Shown in pieces: positions 36,001-44,419 of a DNA stretch of 64,000 bases (position 1 is its first letter; the number at the start of each line of letters is the position of its first letter). Source of the stretch: Candidatus Syntrophosphaera thermopropionivorans. Lineage in GTDB: Bacteria; Cloacimonadota; Cloacimonadia; Cloacimonadales; Cloacimonadaceae. Position numbers and translations under genes: made by a program. The stretch lies in contig NZ_SMOG01000004.1 in the NCBI RefSeq assembly GCF_004353895.1, positions 26,459 through 90,458 on the forward strand. Reading direction: 5' to 3'. The notes beneath the pieces were generated by a model that was not told the DNA's origin, did not search any database, and worked only from the letters and a program-made list of their open reading frames with translations.

Positions 36001-36375
36001 GCGGATTTGATTTTACCCCAACCTACTTATTTAGAGATAGATGGCACTGCTTTGGCTAATCAAGGATATATCACTCATTATTATAATCCAGCTAAGTCCA
36101 ACCTGATTAATCAGATACTCCATCTATTCTTGCAACTGGGATGGATTCCTCCGGCTGGTGGAGATATGAACTACTGGAATCAATTAGCTGAAGATAGCCT
36201 TAAAGCTGGTTTTAATCATCAGCTGTATTCATATCAACCTGAGAAAATAGAGCAGAAAGATTTACGAGACTATGTTGTTTCAGCTAATGATATAGGTAAT
36301 CAGAAGATAAATATATTCTATGAAAAGAGGAAAGAGCCGACTTCTTTTGAAAGAAGATTATATAAGAATAGATAA
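33037..36375 (+). CDS. Large NuoG-GltD-molybdopterin-like fusion subunit of a Stn-type transhydrogenase-like complex
   Basis: The chain has 1112 residues. Residues 1-75 are a [2Fe-2S] ferredoxin domain (C34, C45, C48, C62). Residues ~95-170 are the cysteine-rich GltD-type entry (HYADCEAPCKLACPA, CPAFCEKEC). Residues ~190-530 bind FAD and NADPH (VAIIGAGPSGL, VAVVGGGNTA and the YRRTRQEMPAE signature). Two ferredoxin motifs follow (CIDCGRCVRIC, CESCGKCIAVC). The last ~420 residues resemble the start of a molybdopterin oxidoreductase (CGICGIGC, NLCFKGRFGW), but they are short and show no catalytic Cys/Sec loop. The fusion of a NuoG-like core with an NfnB/GltD-like domain, next to NuoE and NuoF, is what I know of Stn-type (Sporomusa-type) NADH:ferredoxin/NADP transhydrogenases. 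The function is inferred. Confidence 0.82.
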   Translation: MIEVILNGKKIESEAGITILELAKRNGIKIPTLCDDEELNPYGSCWVCLVEVKGRKGFVTSCGTTIAPGMEIITDSAEISNARKMALELLISNHYADCEAPCKLACPALVDVQSYVSLIVNGQYHDAVKVIKKTLPMPLSIGRICPAFCEKECRRQIVDESIAIRQLKRFAADEDLNDAWSYIPEKKESTGKKVAIIGAGPSGLTCGYYLSNQGYEVKVFESAAEAGGWLRYGIPEYRLPKDILDREIELMCSNGMEIEYNIKLGQDLKLNELSQAYDAVYLAIGAQKAVPFPVKGSDLQGCFLGVDFLKAHSLGQTPYLGKKVAVVGGGNTAIDCARTAIRLGCEVTVIYRRTRQEMPAEPEEIEAAEKEGVIFHYLSNPVEYIGSDGKLQQVKIEKMQLGEPDSSGRRRPVPTGEYFLESYDSIIAAISQIPEVEIFAQEDNFIQGQILPISRWQTAIVDEKTMYTGLANVFAGGDFRRGPATAIEAIADGYFAAEAIDRFLKGQKIEKDTFRFDSKKGYKIQDISPKEYRKYEKIAREKMPNIPIDKAKNSFEEVELGFNEISAKFEAERCLECGCQVNETCKLREYCTDLKVEALSYPGTINKYCIDYSHPYILRDPNKCIDCGRCVRICSEIQGPGVLGYIYRGFSTLIAPEFGESLTKTSCESCGKCIAVCPVGALVERNINYKLNPLEKEKTKQNCGICGIGCCIQCECQSGVPVLIGTDEKAPGFNGRNLCFKGRFGWQAFYTEERLKSPVVKRKGKWEPINWQETYSLLQEKVKELSSYAFAISPLITLEEMLILGKAAKNTGSVLYASQDYHFFSSQYLPLKPNLEPYQIFEDFSEFVVIGEISQNLRTLLRLQQKKGKRLVSVLCQNSTALHFADKVYSSLSALQGNKNQLFIYNINQISEKDIYEILNLAVSLDSGLGNILESSDYPNYYGLQLLNSEWKDNVDAELILSYGTKSKKFSNTKFSVEILPFIDSSSEADLILPQPTYLEIDGTALANQGYITHYYNPAKSNLINQILHLFLQLGWIPPAGGDMNYWNQLAEDSLKAGFNHQLYSYQPEKIEQKDLRDYVVSANDIGNQKINIFYEKRKEPTSFERRLYKNR

Positions 36376-36377
36376 AA

Positions 36378-39300
36378 TCAAGAGTTAATATACAACTGGA
36401 GTAGTTCTAAAGCATCAGCAAACTGGTCTTGATATTTCTTTTTCTCATCCAGCGAGATAGTTATTTTCAGACCCTTAGAGGCATCAATTCTAAGAACGCT
36501 CGGAGCTTTGGCAGTAAAAGAGAGCACTTTATCCCGTGGAGGAAGATTTTCAAGTTTGAACTCCATAGTGAGAACATTGTGCCGGACATAGCAATTTTGT
36601 AAATCTGCCTGTTTTGCCAGTATATTGAGTTTAAAATACATCAGCAACCAGGAAGCCTTATCTGGAAGAGGTCCAAAGCGGTCTTTCAATTCCTGCTCCA
36701 GATCTTCTATATCCTGTAAGCTATCTAATTCACTTAATCTACGATAGATAGTTAAGCGTTGTTCGTCATCACTTATGTAATCAGGAGGGAAATATAAATC
36801 TATTTCCGTGAAGAGTTTTCGCTGAGGCTTAGGAGTCTCAATCTGCTCAGCTATACTCTCTCCTTTCTGAACGGCAGCAATAGCATTTTCCAGCATATTA
36901 TTGTAAAAGTTGAATCCTATTGATTGAATAATACCGCTCTGTTTGGTTCCTAAAATAGTTCCCGCACCTCTAAGTTCCAGGTCTCGCAAAGCCACCTGGA
37001 AACCTGCTCCTAAATAATCATATTGAGTTAGAGTCTCTAAACGTTTACGAGCTTCTGGAGTGGTCTTTCTGGAAATTAAAAGATAAGCATAGGCACGACG
37101 ATTGGAACGCCCGACTCTTCCTCTCATCTGATAAAGTTGAGCTAAACCAAAGGTGTCCGCTCTATCTATAATAATAGTATTGGCATTGGGTATATCAATA
37201 CCATTTTCTATAATAGTGGTAGAAATGAGGACCTGATATTCCCGATTGATGAAAGCTCCCATAATATCTTCCAGCTGCTTTTCAGGCATTTGGGCATGAG
37301 TGACGGCAAATTTAACTCCAGGCATAAGCTCTTTAAGTTGTTTAGCCACTGTCTCTATGGTCTGAATCCGATTATGGATGAAAAATACCTGTCCACCACG
37401 GTCAATTTCTCTTTGGATTGCTTCCCGGATAACTTCATCTTCTCTTAAAGTGATAATGGTTCTAATGGGCAGTCTTTCCTTAGGAGAAGTTTGCATCAGG
37501 GATATTTCTTTCAACTTTGCCAGAGCCATATTCATAGTTCTTGGAATGGGTGTTGCACTCATATAAAGTGTATCTACATTGGATTGCAATTTCCGCAATC
37601 TTTCTTTATGGCGCACCCCAAAGCGATGTTCTTCATCAATTATAAGTAGGCCAAGATTCTTGAAATGTATATCTCGGGAAAGAAGACGATGAGTTCCAAT
37701 AGCAATGTCCACCTTACCCAGAGCCAGATCGGCTAAATCTTCTGCTATCTGACTGTTGCTACTGAAACGACTAAACATAGCTATCCGCACAGGATATTGA
37801 GCCAGTCTTTCTTTAAAAACGCGGAAATGCTGGTCTGCAAGAATGGTGGTTGGAACAAGCACAGCTACCTGATAACCAGAAGTGACCGCTTTAAAAGCTG
37901 CTCGGATAGCAACTTCAGTCTTTCCAAATCCAACATCACCACATAATAATCTTTCCATAGGGACAGGACTTTCCATATCTGCTTTAATCTCTTCAATAGA
38001 CCTGAGCTGGTCTTCTGTCTCTTCATAAATAAAAGATTCTTCCAGTTCTTTTTGCCAGGGTGTATCTGTTTGATGAGCTATACCAATGCGTGAACTTCGT
38101 TCAGCGTATAGTTTTACTAAATCTGCAGCGATAAGTTCAATTTGTTCAGCTGCTTTTCTTTTCGTGTGTTGCCATTTAGTTGAACCTAAACGACTTAAAG
38201 TTGGAGCTACACCTTCTTCCGCTATATATTTAGTAACTAAATCCAATTGATAAGTGGGAACATAAACCCTATCATCGCCAGCATAACGCAGCACCAGACA
38301 TTCGGTGTCCTGTCCATCCAATTTTATGATTTGTAATCCTTCAAAAACTCCTATTCCATGGTCAATATGGACAATATAATCTCCAGGTTTTAAGCTTTGA
38401 TAATCAACAATCTCCTCTCCGGGAGGGAATCTTGGAGTGTAGCGTTTCCTTTTATAACGGTTAAAAATCTCATGGTCGGTCCAAAGAGCTAAACCTGCAT
38501 CAGTAATAGTAAAACCTTCATGCAAGACGCCAATATAACTTTGAGGGCTACAATTATAATCTTCCAGAAGCTCCTGCATTCTTTTACTCTGACTGATATT
38601 ATCAAAAAGAAGGATAGGATTAAAATGTTCTTTTTCCATTTGATTGAGAGCAGAAGCAAGAAGTGTAAGATTACCATTGAAAGAAGGTTGTGGCTCTATG
38701 GGAGCTTTAATGTTTTCAGAAGGGAAGGGCAGGATAAATTCACTTTGAGATAAAAACAAACTGGATTCTGGCTGACAAAGTTCCATTAACTTTTCTTCAC
38801 CAGCGATAATTCCTTCAGGAGGACTCAATTTTGCTTTGGTAGTATATTTTAACTGGCGATGATATTCCAATTGTACCTGTTCAGTTAAGCGAGTTAGCTC
38901 TTCTTGGATATAGGGGAAATTACTAAAAAGAATCAAGCGGTTTTGAGCTTCAAAGTAGTCAGCGAAAGTGCTAAGTTTATCCAGCAAAAGACTATATTGA
39001 TTTTCAATACCTTCATAAAAGCCAGTATTCTTTATTTGTGGCAAAAGAATAGAATGAGGACTAATATCATCCAGCGAAAATTCTCGAGATGGAAGTAAAG
39101 TGTAGGATTCCACTTCTCCAGGAATGGAACGTTGAGTATTAGGTGAAAAATAGCGCATAGAGACAATTTCATCACCAAAGAATTCAATCCTAACTGGTTT
39201 TAATTGAGGAGGACTGAAAATATCAATGATTCCTCCTCTGCGAGCCACTTGAAAAACTTTAGTTACTTGATATTGAACATCATAACCCATCCAGACCAGG

Positions 39301-39779
39301 TCTTGCATCAGTTTATCAGGAGAATACTCCATTTGAGGACGCAGTTCCTTGATATGCTTAGCAATATTTTCCAGAGGTGGCAACATACGCAGCAAAGAAC
39401 GAATAGAAATATTGTAAACCGAAGGTGCACCCTGAAGGATATGATGAATACACATCATTCTTGTAGCACGAATGGAATAGTGAGGTGAACGTTCCTCATA
39501 AGGCAGCACTTCATACTCTGGAAGATAGAGAGCATTTTCCTGTCCAATAAGGGTGCAAAGGTCATCCCAGAGGTCTTCAGCCATTAAATCATCCTGAGAA
39601 ACAATCAGGATATTCTTTCCTGTTTCTTTCCATAAATGCGCTGTTACCAGAGCTCTGGCACTCTGATTGAGATGATGAATCTGATAATGCTGCTTTGTTC
39701 CGATTAATTTAGAAAGTTTCTGGAAGAAAGGAGAAGCATTTAGATAAGGAAGAATTACCTCATAAAGCATTGGAGTCAT
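36378..39779 (-). CDS. mfd: Transcription-repair coupling factor Mfd
   Basis: This 1133-residue SF2 translocase releases RNA polymerase stalled at DNA lesions and recruits UvrA. The N-terminal UvrB-homology region has SIPGEVESYTLLPSREF-like segments. A CarD-like RNA polymerase interaction domain follows (LKPGDYIVHIDHGIGVFEGL, about 460-480). The RecG-like motor has Walker A CGDVGFGKTEVA and box II IIDEEHRFGV, plus the TRG motif region and a C-terminal TRCF domain. The length is normal. The start overlaps the pcrA stop by one base. It converges with the Stn-like operon, the two stops being only two bases apart. Confidence 0.96.
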   Translation of the reverse strand: MTPMLYEVILPYLNASPFFQKLSKLIGTKQHYQIHHLNQSARALVTAHLWKETGKNILIVSQDDLMAEDLWDDLCTLIGQENALYLPEYEVLPYEERSPHYSIRATRMMCIHHILQGAPSVYNISIRSLLRMLPPLENIAKHIKELRPQMEYSPDKLMQDLVWMGYDVQYQVTKVFQVARRGGIIDIFSPPQLKPVRIEFFGDEIVSMRYFSPNTQRSIPGEVESYTLLPSREFSLDDISPHSILLPQIKNTGFYEGIENQYSLLLDKLSTFADYFEAQNRLILFSNFPYIQEELTRLTEQVQLEYHRQLKYTTKAKLSPPEGIIAGEEKLMELCQPESSLFLSQSEFILPFPSENIKAPIEPQPSFNGNLTLLASALNQMEKEHFNPILLFDNISQSKRMQELLEDYNCSPQSYIGVLHEGFTITDAGLALWTDHEIFNRYKRKRYTPRFPPGEEIVDYQSLKPGDYIVHIDHGIGVFEGLQIIKLDGQDTECLVLRYAGDDRVYVPTYQLDLVTKYIAEEGVAPTLSRLGSTKWQHTKRKAAEQIELIAADLVKLYAERSSRIGIAHQTDTPWQKELEESFIYEETEDQLRSIEEIKADMESPVPMERLLCGDVGFGKTEVAIRAAFKAVTSGYQVAVLVPTTILADQHFRVFKERLAQYPVRIAMFSRFSSNSQIAEDLADLALGKVDIAIGTHRLLSRDIHFKNLGLLIIDEEHRFGVRHKERLRKLQSNVDTLYMSATPIPRTMNMALAKLKEISLMQTSPKERLPIRTIITLREDEVIREAIQREIDRGGQVFFIHNRIQTIETVAKQLKELMPGVKFAVTHAQMPEKQLEDIMGAFINREYQVLISTTIIENGIDIPNANTIIIDRADTFGLAQLYQMRGRVGRSNRRAYAYLLISRKTTPEARKRLETLTQYDYLGAGFQVALRDLELRGAGTILGTKQSGIIQSIGFNFYNNMLENAIAAVQKGESIAEQIETPKPQRKLFTEIDLYFPPDYISDDEQRLTIYRRLSELDSLQDIEDLEQELKDRFGPLPDKASWLLMYFKLNILAKQADLQNCYVRHNVLTMEFKLENLPPRDKVLSFTAKAPSVLRIDASKGLKITISLDEKKKYQDQFADALELLQLYINS

Positions 39780-41965
39780 TAAATTGGTTCGGGACTAACA
39801 TAGCTGGCAATTATCTTGGCAAGTTTACCAGATGAGAAAGAGATAGTTAATCTTGCTTCAGGACCATTTCCATCAACATTTAATACTAACCCCGGTCCAT
39901 ATTCTGTATGCCAGACTTTTTGTCCTATATAAAATTGGTTATTATTTAAAGTTTTGGGCTTAGCATAAACCTTGTTAGCTGGTTTAGGCTTAAAAGTGAC
40001 TGCATCATTATAACCAGCAAAAAGATTTGGGTCAAGTTCCTGAAGAAAGATACTCGGTTCAGTAAAATAAAAGCTGTCATATTTTCTGCGATATTTGGCA
40101 TAACTTAGAAACAATCTACTTTTTGCTCTGGTTACACCAACATAAAGCAGTCTTCGTTCTTCTTCTATGCTATATTTACTGTTCATACTTCTTAAATGAG
40201 GCAGAAGTTCCTGTTCCAGACCGGTTATGAACACGCATTCAAATTCTAAACCCTTAGCATTATGCAGGGTCATCAGATAAACTGTATCTGCAGCTTCATT
40301 AACCCTGTCTATATCAGTTTGTAAAGCCACAAAGGGTAAAAAATCTTCCAGGAGCGGAGATTTATCATATTCTTCTATCCATCTTTCCGAGAACTCACTA
40401 ACTGAACTTACAAATTCAATCAGATTTTCCACTCGTGAGATTTCCGCTGGATCCTGACTGTTTTTATAGTGATTAATAAGGTCCAACGAATCAATCACTT
40501 CTTTAACTAAATCCAGCACAGGTGTGCTCTCTGCTTTTCTGTGCCAATCTTCCAGTTTTTCCGCAAACTCAGCGATTTTCTTTTTGATTCCTGGTTGAAT
40601 GGATTGAATTGCTTGGACATTTTGTATTGTTTGATAAAGTGATAGATGATTTTGAGAAGCAAATTCCATCAATCTATTTATAGAAACAGAACCAATACCT
40701 CTGGGAGGTTCATTTATAATTCTTAAGAGGCTATTATTATCCGAAGGATTAAATATCACAGTGAGATAAGCCAGTAAATCTCTTATCTCTTTCCTTTGAT
40801 AGAAATGAACGGTTCCGACAATGGTGTATGGTATATTGCGTTGCAAACAGGCATATTCAAACACCCTGGATTGTGCATTGGTGCGATATAAAACGGCTAT
40901 TTCCCGAAAAGGAATACCTTCTTCATGCAATTGTAAAATCAGGTCAGCAGTCTTGTTTGCTTCTTCCATATCATCTTCATATACAAAGAGTTCTGGTTTG
41001 TAGCCTTCTCCCAGTTCAGACCAGAGAGTTTTACTGTGACGATGACGATTGTTTAAGATTATAGCATTTGCCAGTTCAAGAATATGGCTCGTGCTTCTAT
41101 AGTTTTGTTCCAATCTGATAGCGATAGCATCAGCATAGTCTTTTTCAAATTCAAGGATATTACGGATAGTGGCACCCCGGAAGCTATAGATAGCCTGGTC
41201 ATCATCACCTACCACACATATTCTCTGGTGTTCAGCAGCAATCTGATGCACTATTTCAAATTGAGCATAATTGGTATCCTGATACTCATCAATCATTACA
41301 TACTGAAATTGCTGCTGGTATTTTTTCCGCACTAACTCATTGTTTTGGAGAAGTTTTGCCGTATAGAGTAGCAGGTCATCAAAATCTAAGGCATTATTCA
41401 GCAAGAGATTCTGCTGGTAAAGTTCATATATTTTTGGGACCGTCCGGTCAAGTTTATAGTTTTCCATTGAGATTTCAAGGTTATACTCATTTAAATCTTC
41501 TGGCAAAAGGAGCCTGTTTTTATAACTGCTGATGCGATTTAATACAGGTTGCAGAGGGAAACGCTCTCTGTCCAGACTATGTTCTTTATATATCTTTTTC
41601 AATAGGGATAACTGGTTATTTTCATCATAAATAGAAAAGTTCTGTCTAAAGGGAAGAAAGGAAGCTTCATTTCTCAAGATACGAGTGCAAATATGGTGAA
41701 AAGTTCCAACCCACAGGTTTTGTACAGAATAACCGAGAATATTTTGCAGTCTTTCCTGCAATTCCTTTGCCGCTTTATTGGTGAAAGTGACCATAAGAAT
41801 ATTCTTAGGTGGCACTTTTTTTTCTTTGATCAGCCAGGCACAACGATAAATTAAGGAACGAGTTTTTCCACTACCTGCTCCTGCCAAAACCAGAAGAGGT
41901 CTTTCTGTTTCCAAAACAACCTGGAGCTGCTGTTCATTCAGCTCCTGTTTAAAGTCTGTATGCAT
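39779..41965 (-). CDS. pcrA: UvrD/PcrA-type DNA helicase
   Basis: This 728-residue SF1A 3'-5' helicase has motif I LAGAGSGKTRS, motif II DEYQDTN, motif III VVGDDDQAIYSFRGA, motif IV QNYRS, motif V LMTLHNAKGLEF and motif VI VTRAKSRL. The C-terminal ~50 residues form a Tudor-like barrel (GQKVWHTEYGPGLVL) typical of PcrA, which contacts RNA polymerase. Its pairing with mfd by a one-base overlap suggests a shared role in repair at transcribed genes. The symbol follows the C-terminal barrel; UvrD would be an equal name. Confidence 0.94.
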   Translation of the reverse strand: MHTDFKQELNEQQLQVVLETERPLLVLAGAGSGKTRSLIYRCAWLIKEKKVPPKNILMVTFTNKAAKELQERLQNILGYSVQNLWVGTFHHICTRILRNEASFLPFRQNFSIYDENNQLSLLKKIYKEHSLDRERFPLQPVLNRISSYKNRLLLPEDLNEYNLEISMENYKLDRTVPKIYELYQQNLLLNNALDFDDLLLYTAKLLQNNELVRKKYQQQFQYVMIDEYQDTNYAQFEIVHQIAAEHQRICVVGDDDQAIYSFRGATIRNILEFEKDYADAIAIRLEQNYRSTSHILELANAIILNNRHRHSKTLWSELGEGYKPELFVYEDDMEEANKTADLILQLHEEGIPFREIAVLYRTNAQSRVFEYACLQRNIPYTIVGTVHFYQRKEIRDLLAYLTVIFNPSDNNSLLRIINEPPRGIGSVSINRLMEFASQNHLSLYQTIQNVQAIQSIQPGIKKKIAEFAEKLEDWHRKAESTPVLDLVKEVIDSLDLINHYKNSQDPAEISRVENLIEFVSSVSEFSERWIEEYDKSPLLEDFLPFVALQTDIDRVNEAADTVYLMTLHNAKGLEFECVFITGLEQELLPHLRSMNSKYSIEEERRLLYVGVTRAKSRLFLSYAKYRRKYDSFYFTEPSIFLQELDPNLFAGYNDAVTFKPKPANKVYAKPKTLNNNQFYIGQKVWHTEYGPGLVLNVDGNGPEARLTISFSSGKLAKIIASYVSPEPI

Positions 41966-41975
41966 AGATGGTTAT

Positions 41976-42413
41976 CTAAAGAGGAACCCGCACAAAACGT
42001 GCTTCACTCAGTCTGCCCTCTAACCTTCCTATATATTGATGAGTATTGATGTCGTAAATATCTTTATAGCCTGAAACTCTGTACCAGTAATCTCCTGGTA
42101 AAACAGTATGCCAGGCTTTAGAACCGTGATTACATTCATTGGTATAAACTGTATCAACACAGGTGTAATTAGCTGAATAAGCTAACCCCCGATAAACTTT
42201 GTATCCATCTGTATTTTCTGGATTATTGGCAGTCCATCGAATAATCACATATTTATGAGTTGCTCCAGGAGGAGAAGCAGTGCAAGAAATATCACGAACT
42301 TCATCTGGAACTATTACATTAGGATTGCCCACAGGGTCCAGAGGATTATTTCTCTGTAAACAGGACCCAATGAAAAGAGTAATAACTATCAATAAAATTA
42401 TTTTAAATTTCAT
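41976..42413 (-). CDS. Small outer-membrane-type lipoprotein with fibronectin III-like fold
   Basis: This 145-residue protein has a lipoprotein signal (LFIGSC lipobox, C near residue 18) followed by LQRNNPLDPVGNP, a start often seen on lipoproteins of this bacterial group. A beta-sandwich region follows (KYVIIRWTANNPENTDGYKVYRG pattern, then GDYWYRVSGYKD), typical of fibronectin III modules. It lies between the DUF5683-like gene and pcrA, 10 bases from each. The function is unknown. Confidence 0.72.
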   Translation of the reverse strand: MKFKIILLIVITLFIGSCLQRNNPLDPVGNPNVIVPDEVRDISCTASPPGATHKYVIIRWTANNPENTDGYKVYRGLAYSANYTCVDTVYTNECNHGSKAWHTVLPGDYWYRVSGYKDIYDINTHQYIGRLEGRLSEARFVRVPL

Positions 42414-42422
42414 TATAATATC

Positions 42423-43010
42423 CTAAAATTGTAATCGGATTCCACCAGGTGTCAAGGTAACGGTTTTTTGACTATATTTTTCCAAAATCTCTTGCCAGAC
42501 CTGAGCATTGTAATCCTCTGTGGTCTGAATAACATCAAAGATATTATAAGCCCAGATGACTCCTCCTAATCCCATGAAGAGCAATGAGTAAAAACGCTGG
42601 TCCTGAGCCTTGTCAAAATAATCCTCTATCTGTTCAATCTGATTAGCTTGCATATATTTGTTATAGTAATAATTACTCTTATCATAAAAGTAAAGTGAAA
42701 CACCCAGAGAAAGAACTTCCGTGCCTAAAATAACAGAACCTTTGAGATTATCTTTACAGGCTAATTGTCCCCAACCCGGAATTACAACTGATTTAAGGAC
42801 TGTAGGGCGAAGAGGATTGGATTGCATTTCGTAAATCTGGAGTAATTGCTGACGATGCATTAAATCTTCACGATAGCGAAGACGATCTCTCCAATCCTGC
42901 CATCCATATTTAGTGGTATCAGCAAAGACATTAATATCAAATTGAGTCTGAGCAGTAAGCATAACCGTCAGAAATAGTAAAAGAGATATTAGCATAAACT
43001 TTCGCATCAT
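42423..43010 (-). CDS. DUF5683-like membrane-associated protein
   Basis: This 195-residue protein has a signal peptide (MMRKFMLISLLLFLTVMLTAQ). A central LKSVVIPGWGQLACKDNLKG motif resembles the SLLPGWGQ signature of the DUF5683 family, and two hydrophobic stretches follow (SVILGTEVLSLGVSLYF and YSLLFMGLGGVIWAYNIFDV). Its start overlaps the TPR lipoprotein stop by one base. The role is unknown; it is probably an envelope protein working with its TPR neighbour. Confidence 0.68.
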   Translation of the reverse strand: MMRKFMLISLLLFLTVMLTAQTQFDINVFADTTKYGWQDWRDRLRYREDLMHRQQLLQIYEMQSNPLRPTVLKSVVIPGWGQLACKDNLKGSVILGTEVLSLGVSLYFYDKSNYYYNKYMQANQIEQIEDYFDKAQDQRFYSLLFMGLGGVIWAYNIFDVIQTTEDYNAQVWQEILEKYSQKTVTLTPGGIRLQF

Positions 43011-44419
43011 TACTCCATTGTCTTTTCTGAAAGTTTGTTTAAAGGTGTCAGACTACCATCTCTAAGATTGACTAACCACACATAATAATAGGACACGGTT
43101 GGAGTTATTAAGTCATAACGTGCTTCATATTTCAAAGGATTGGAGGTAATCATAATTTTCCAGCCAGAGTCTTGTACCTCTGAGGGATCAAACATCTTTA
43201 GCAGTTCCTGTTTCTGTTTTTGTATACGAGTGTTTATTATTCCGCCTTTATACTGATTAATAATGCGTTTAGTAAAAGCAATAGGGTCAGCTTGAGCCTC
43301 AATTAGGTTTTGCATTTGAGAAATTTTATTAGTCAATTCTGGACGACTATCCAGACTATTTGCCTGCCTATACAATTTTAGAGCTTCGCTATACTTACCA
43401 GCGAGTTCTGCTTTTTCTGCTTGAGCATAAAGTTCATTAGCCCGAGCCACATTTTCTTTAATAGTATTTAACCGAGCAATAGCCTGTTTGGCAGGAGGAT
43501 AATCTGGTATAATATCAAACGCTTTTTGATAATGAATTAAAGCATTATCATAATCTCGTTGTCTAACTAATTCATCACCTTTTTGCACAAAGAGTGAAGC
43601 CATCTGTTCTATGCGCTTTTCAGCCTCTACTTTGCGGGAAGGGTCATACTGAATAGCAATACGAAAGAGTCGTTCTGCCTCTAAATAGTTTTGCTGTTGT
43701 AACGAGTTTTCCGCTTGTCCCATATAGGCTTCACAAATCATTTTATTAATAGCCTGCGGGTCTCCAACGGGATATTTTTGCAGTTCAAAAAGAATATTTA
43801 AGGCATCACTATAGTAACCGGAAGAGTAAAGACGTCGGGCATAATTCATACGGGAGGGGATAATTCTGTCAATCTGTTTACGAGCAGCCACCTCATATAC
43901 ATTATTAGGGTAATTATTGTATAGAGTCATATAATCTTGCCAGGCTTGCTCATAATCTATAAAGGTATCCAGAAGGAAGCTAATTCTTCTACTTAGCATC
44001 TCAGCAGTGAGTTCAGAATGAGGAATCTCTCGCAGAATAGTGTTTACCAGATTGAATGAAAGTTCCAGTTCCCCTTCCTCCAAAGCTTTATCAGCAAGTT
44101 TTTTATAGACATCAGCTAAAACCTTATCCGCTTCTTCTGAATTGGCAAGTTTAAGAAACTTTATACTCAAATCCCAATTTTCCAGTTCAATAGCTCTTAG
44201 ACCTAATTCGTAATAGCATTGACTTCTGAGAATTTCACCACGGGTTATAAGAGCTCCATTTTTTCCTGTCTGAATATAGTTATCCAGCTCCTGAATAGCG
44301 GCAGCATAACGTTTATTTTTATAGTGGTCTTCTGCACTGTTCAATTGATTGATTTCGCAGGCAGAAATAATCAATAAAACTACGCTTAAAAGAATAAAGA
44401 TAATGTATTTATATTTCAT
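43010..44419 (-). CDS. TPR-repeat lipoprotein
   Basis: This 469-residue protein has a lipobox (LLIISAC, C near residue 21) and about eight helical TPR-type units to residue ~370 (for example AEDHYKNKRYAAAIQELDNY, AERLFRIAIQYDPS, ALIHYQKAFDIIPDYPPAKQ). A C-terminal beta-rich domain of ~80 residues follows (DSGWKIMITSNPLKYEARYD). It is probably a periplasm-facing scaffold at the outer membrane. It overlaps the MBL gene by 4 bases and the DUF5683-like gene by one. It resembles assembly-scaffold TPR proteins, but no specific family is recognised. Confidence 0.76.
   Translation of the reverse strand: MKYKYIIFILLSVVLLIISACEINQLNSAEDHYKNKRYAAAIQELDNYIQTGKNGALITRGEILRSQCYYELGLRAIELENWDLSIKFLKLANSEEADKVLADVYKKLADKALEEGELELSFNLVNTILREIPHSELTAEMLSRRISFLLDTFIDYEQAWQDYMTLYNNYPNNVYEVAARKQIDRIIPSRMNYARRLYSSGYYSDALNILFELQKYPVGDPQAINKMICEAYMGQAENSLQQQNYLEAERLFRIAIQYDPSRKVEAEKRIEQMASLFVQKGDELVRQRDYDNALIHYQKAFDIIPDYPPAKQAIARLNTIKENVARANELYAQAEKAELAGKYSEALKLYRQANSLDSRPELTNKISQMQNLIEAQADPIAFTKRIINQYKGGIINTRIQKQKQELLKMFDPSEVQDSGWKIMITSNPLKYEARYDLITPTVSYYYVWLVNLRDGSLTPLNKLSEKTME

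Noticed and set aside
33037..36375. Functional formate dehydrogenase or [FeFe]-hydrogenase large subunit
   Set aside because: No Cys/Sec catalytic loop of formate dehydrogenase and no H-cluster cysteine motifs are visible; the GltD-like insert fits a transhydrogenase better.
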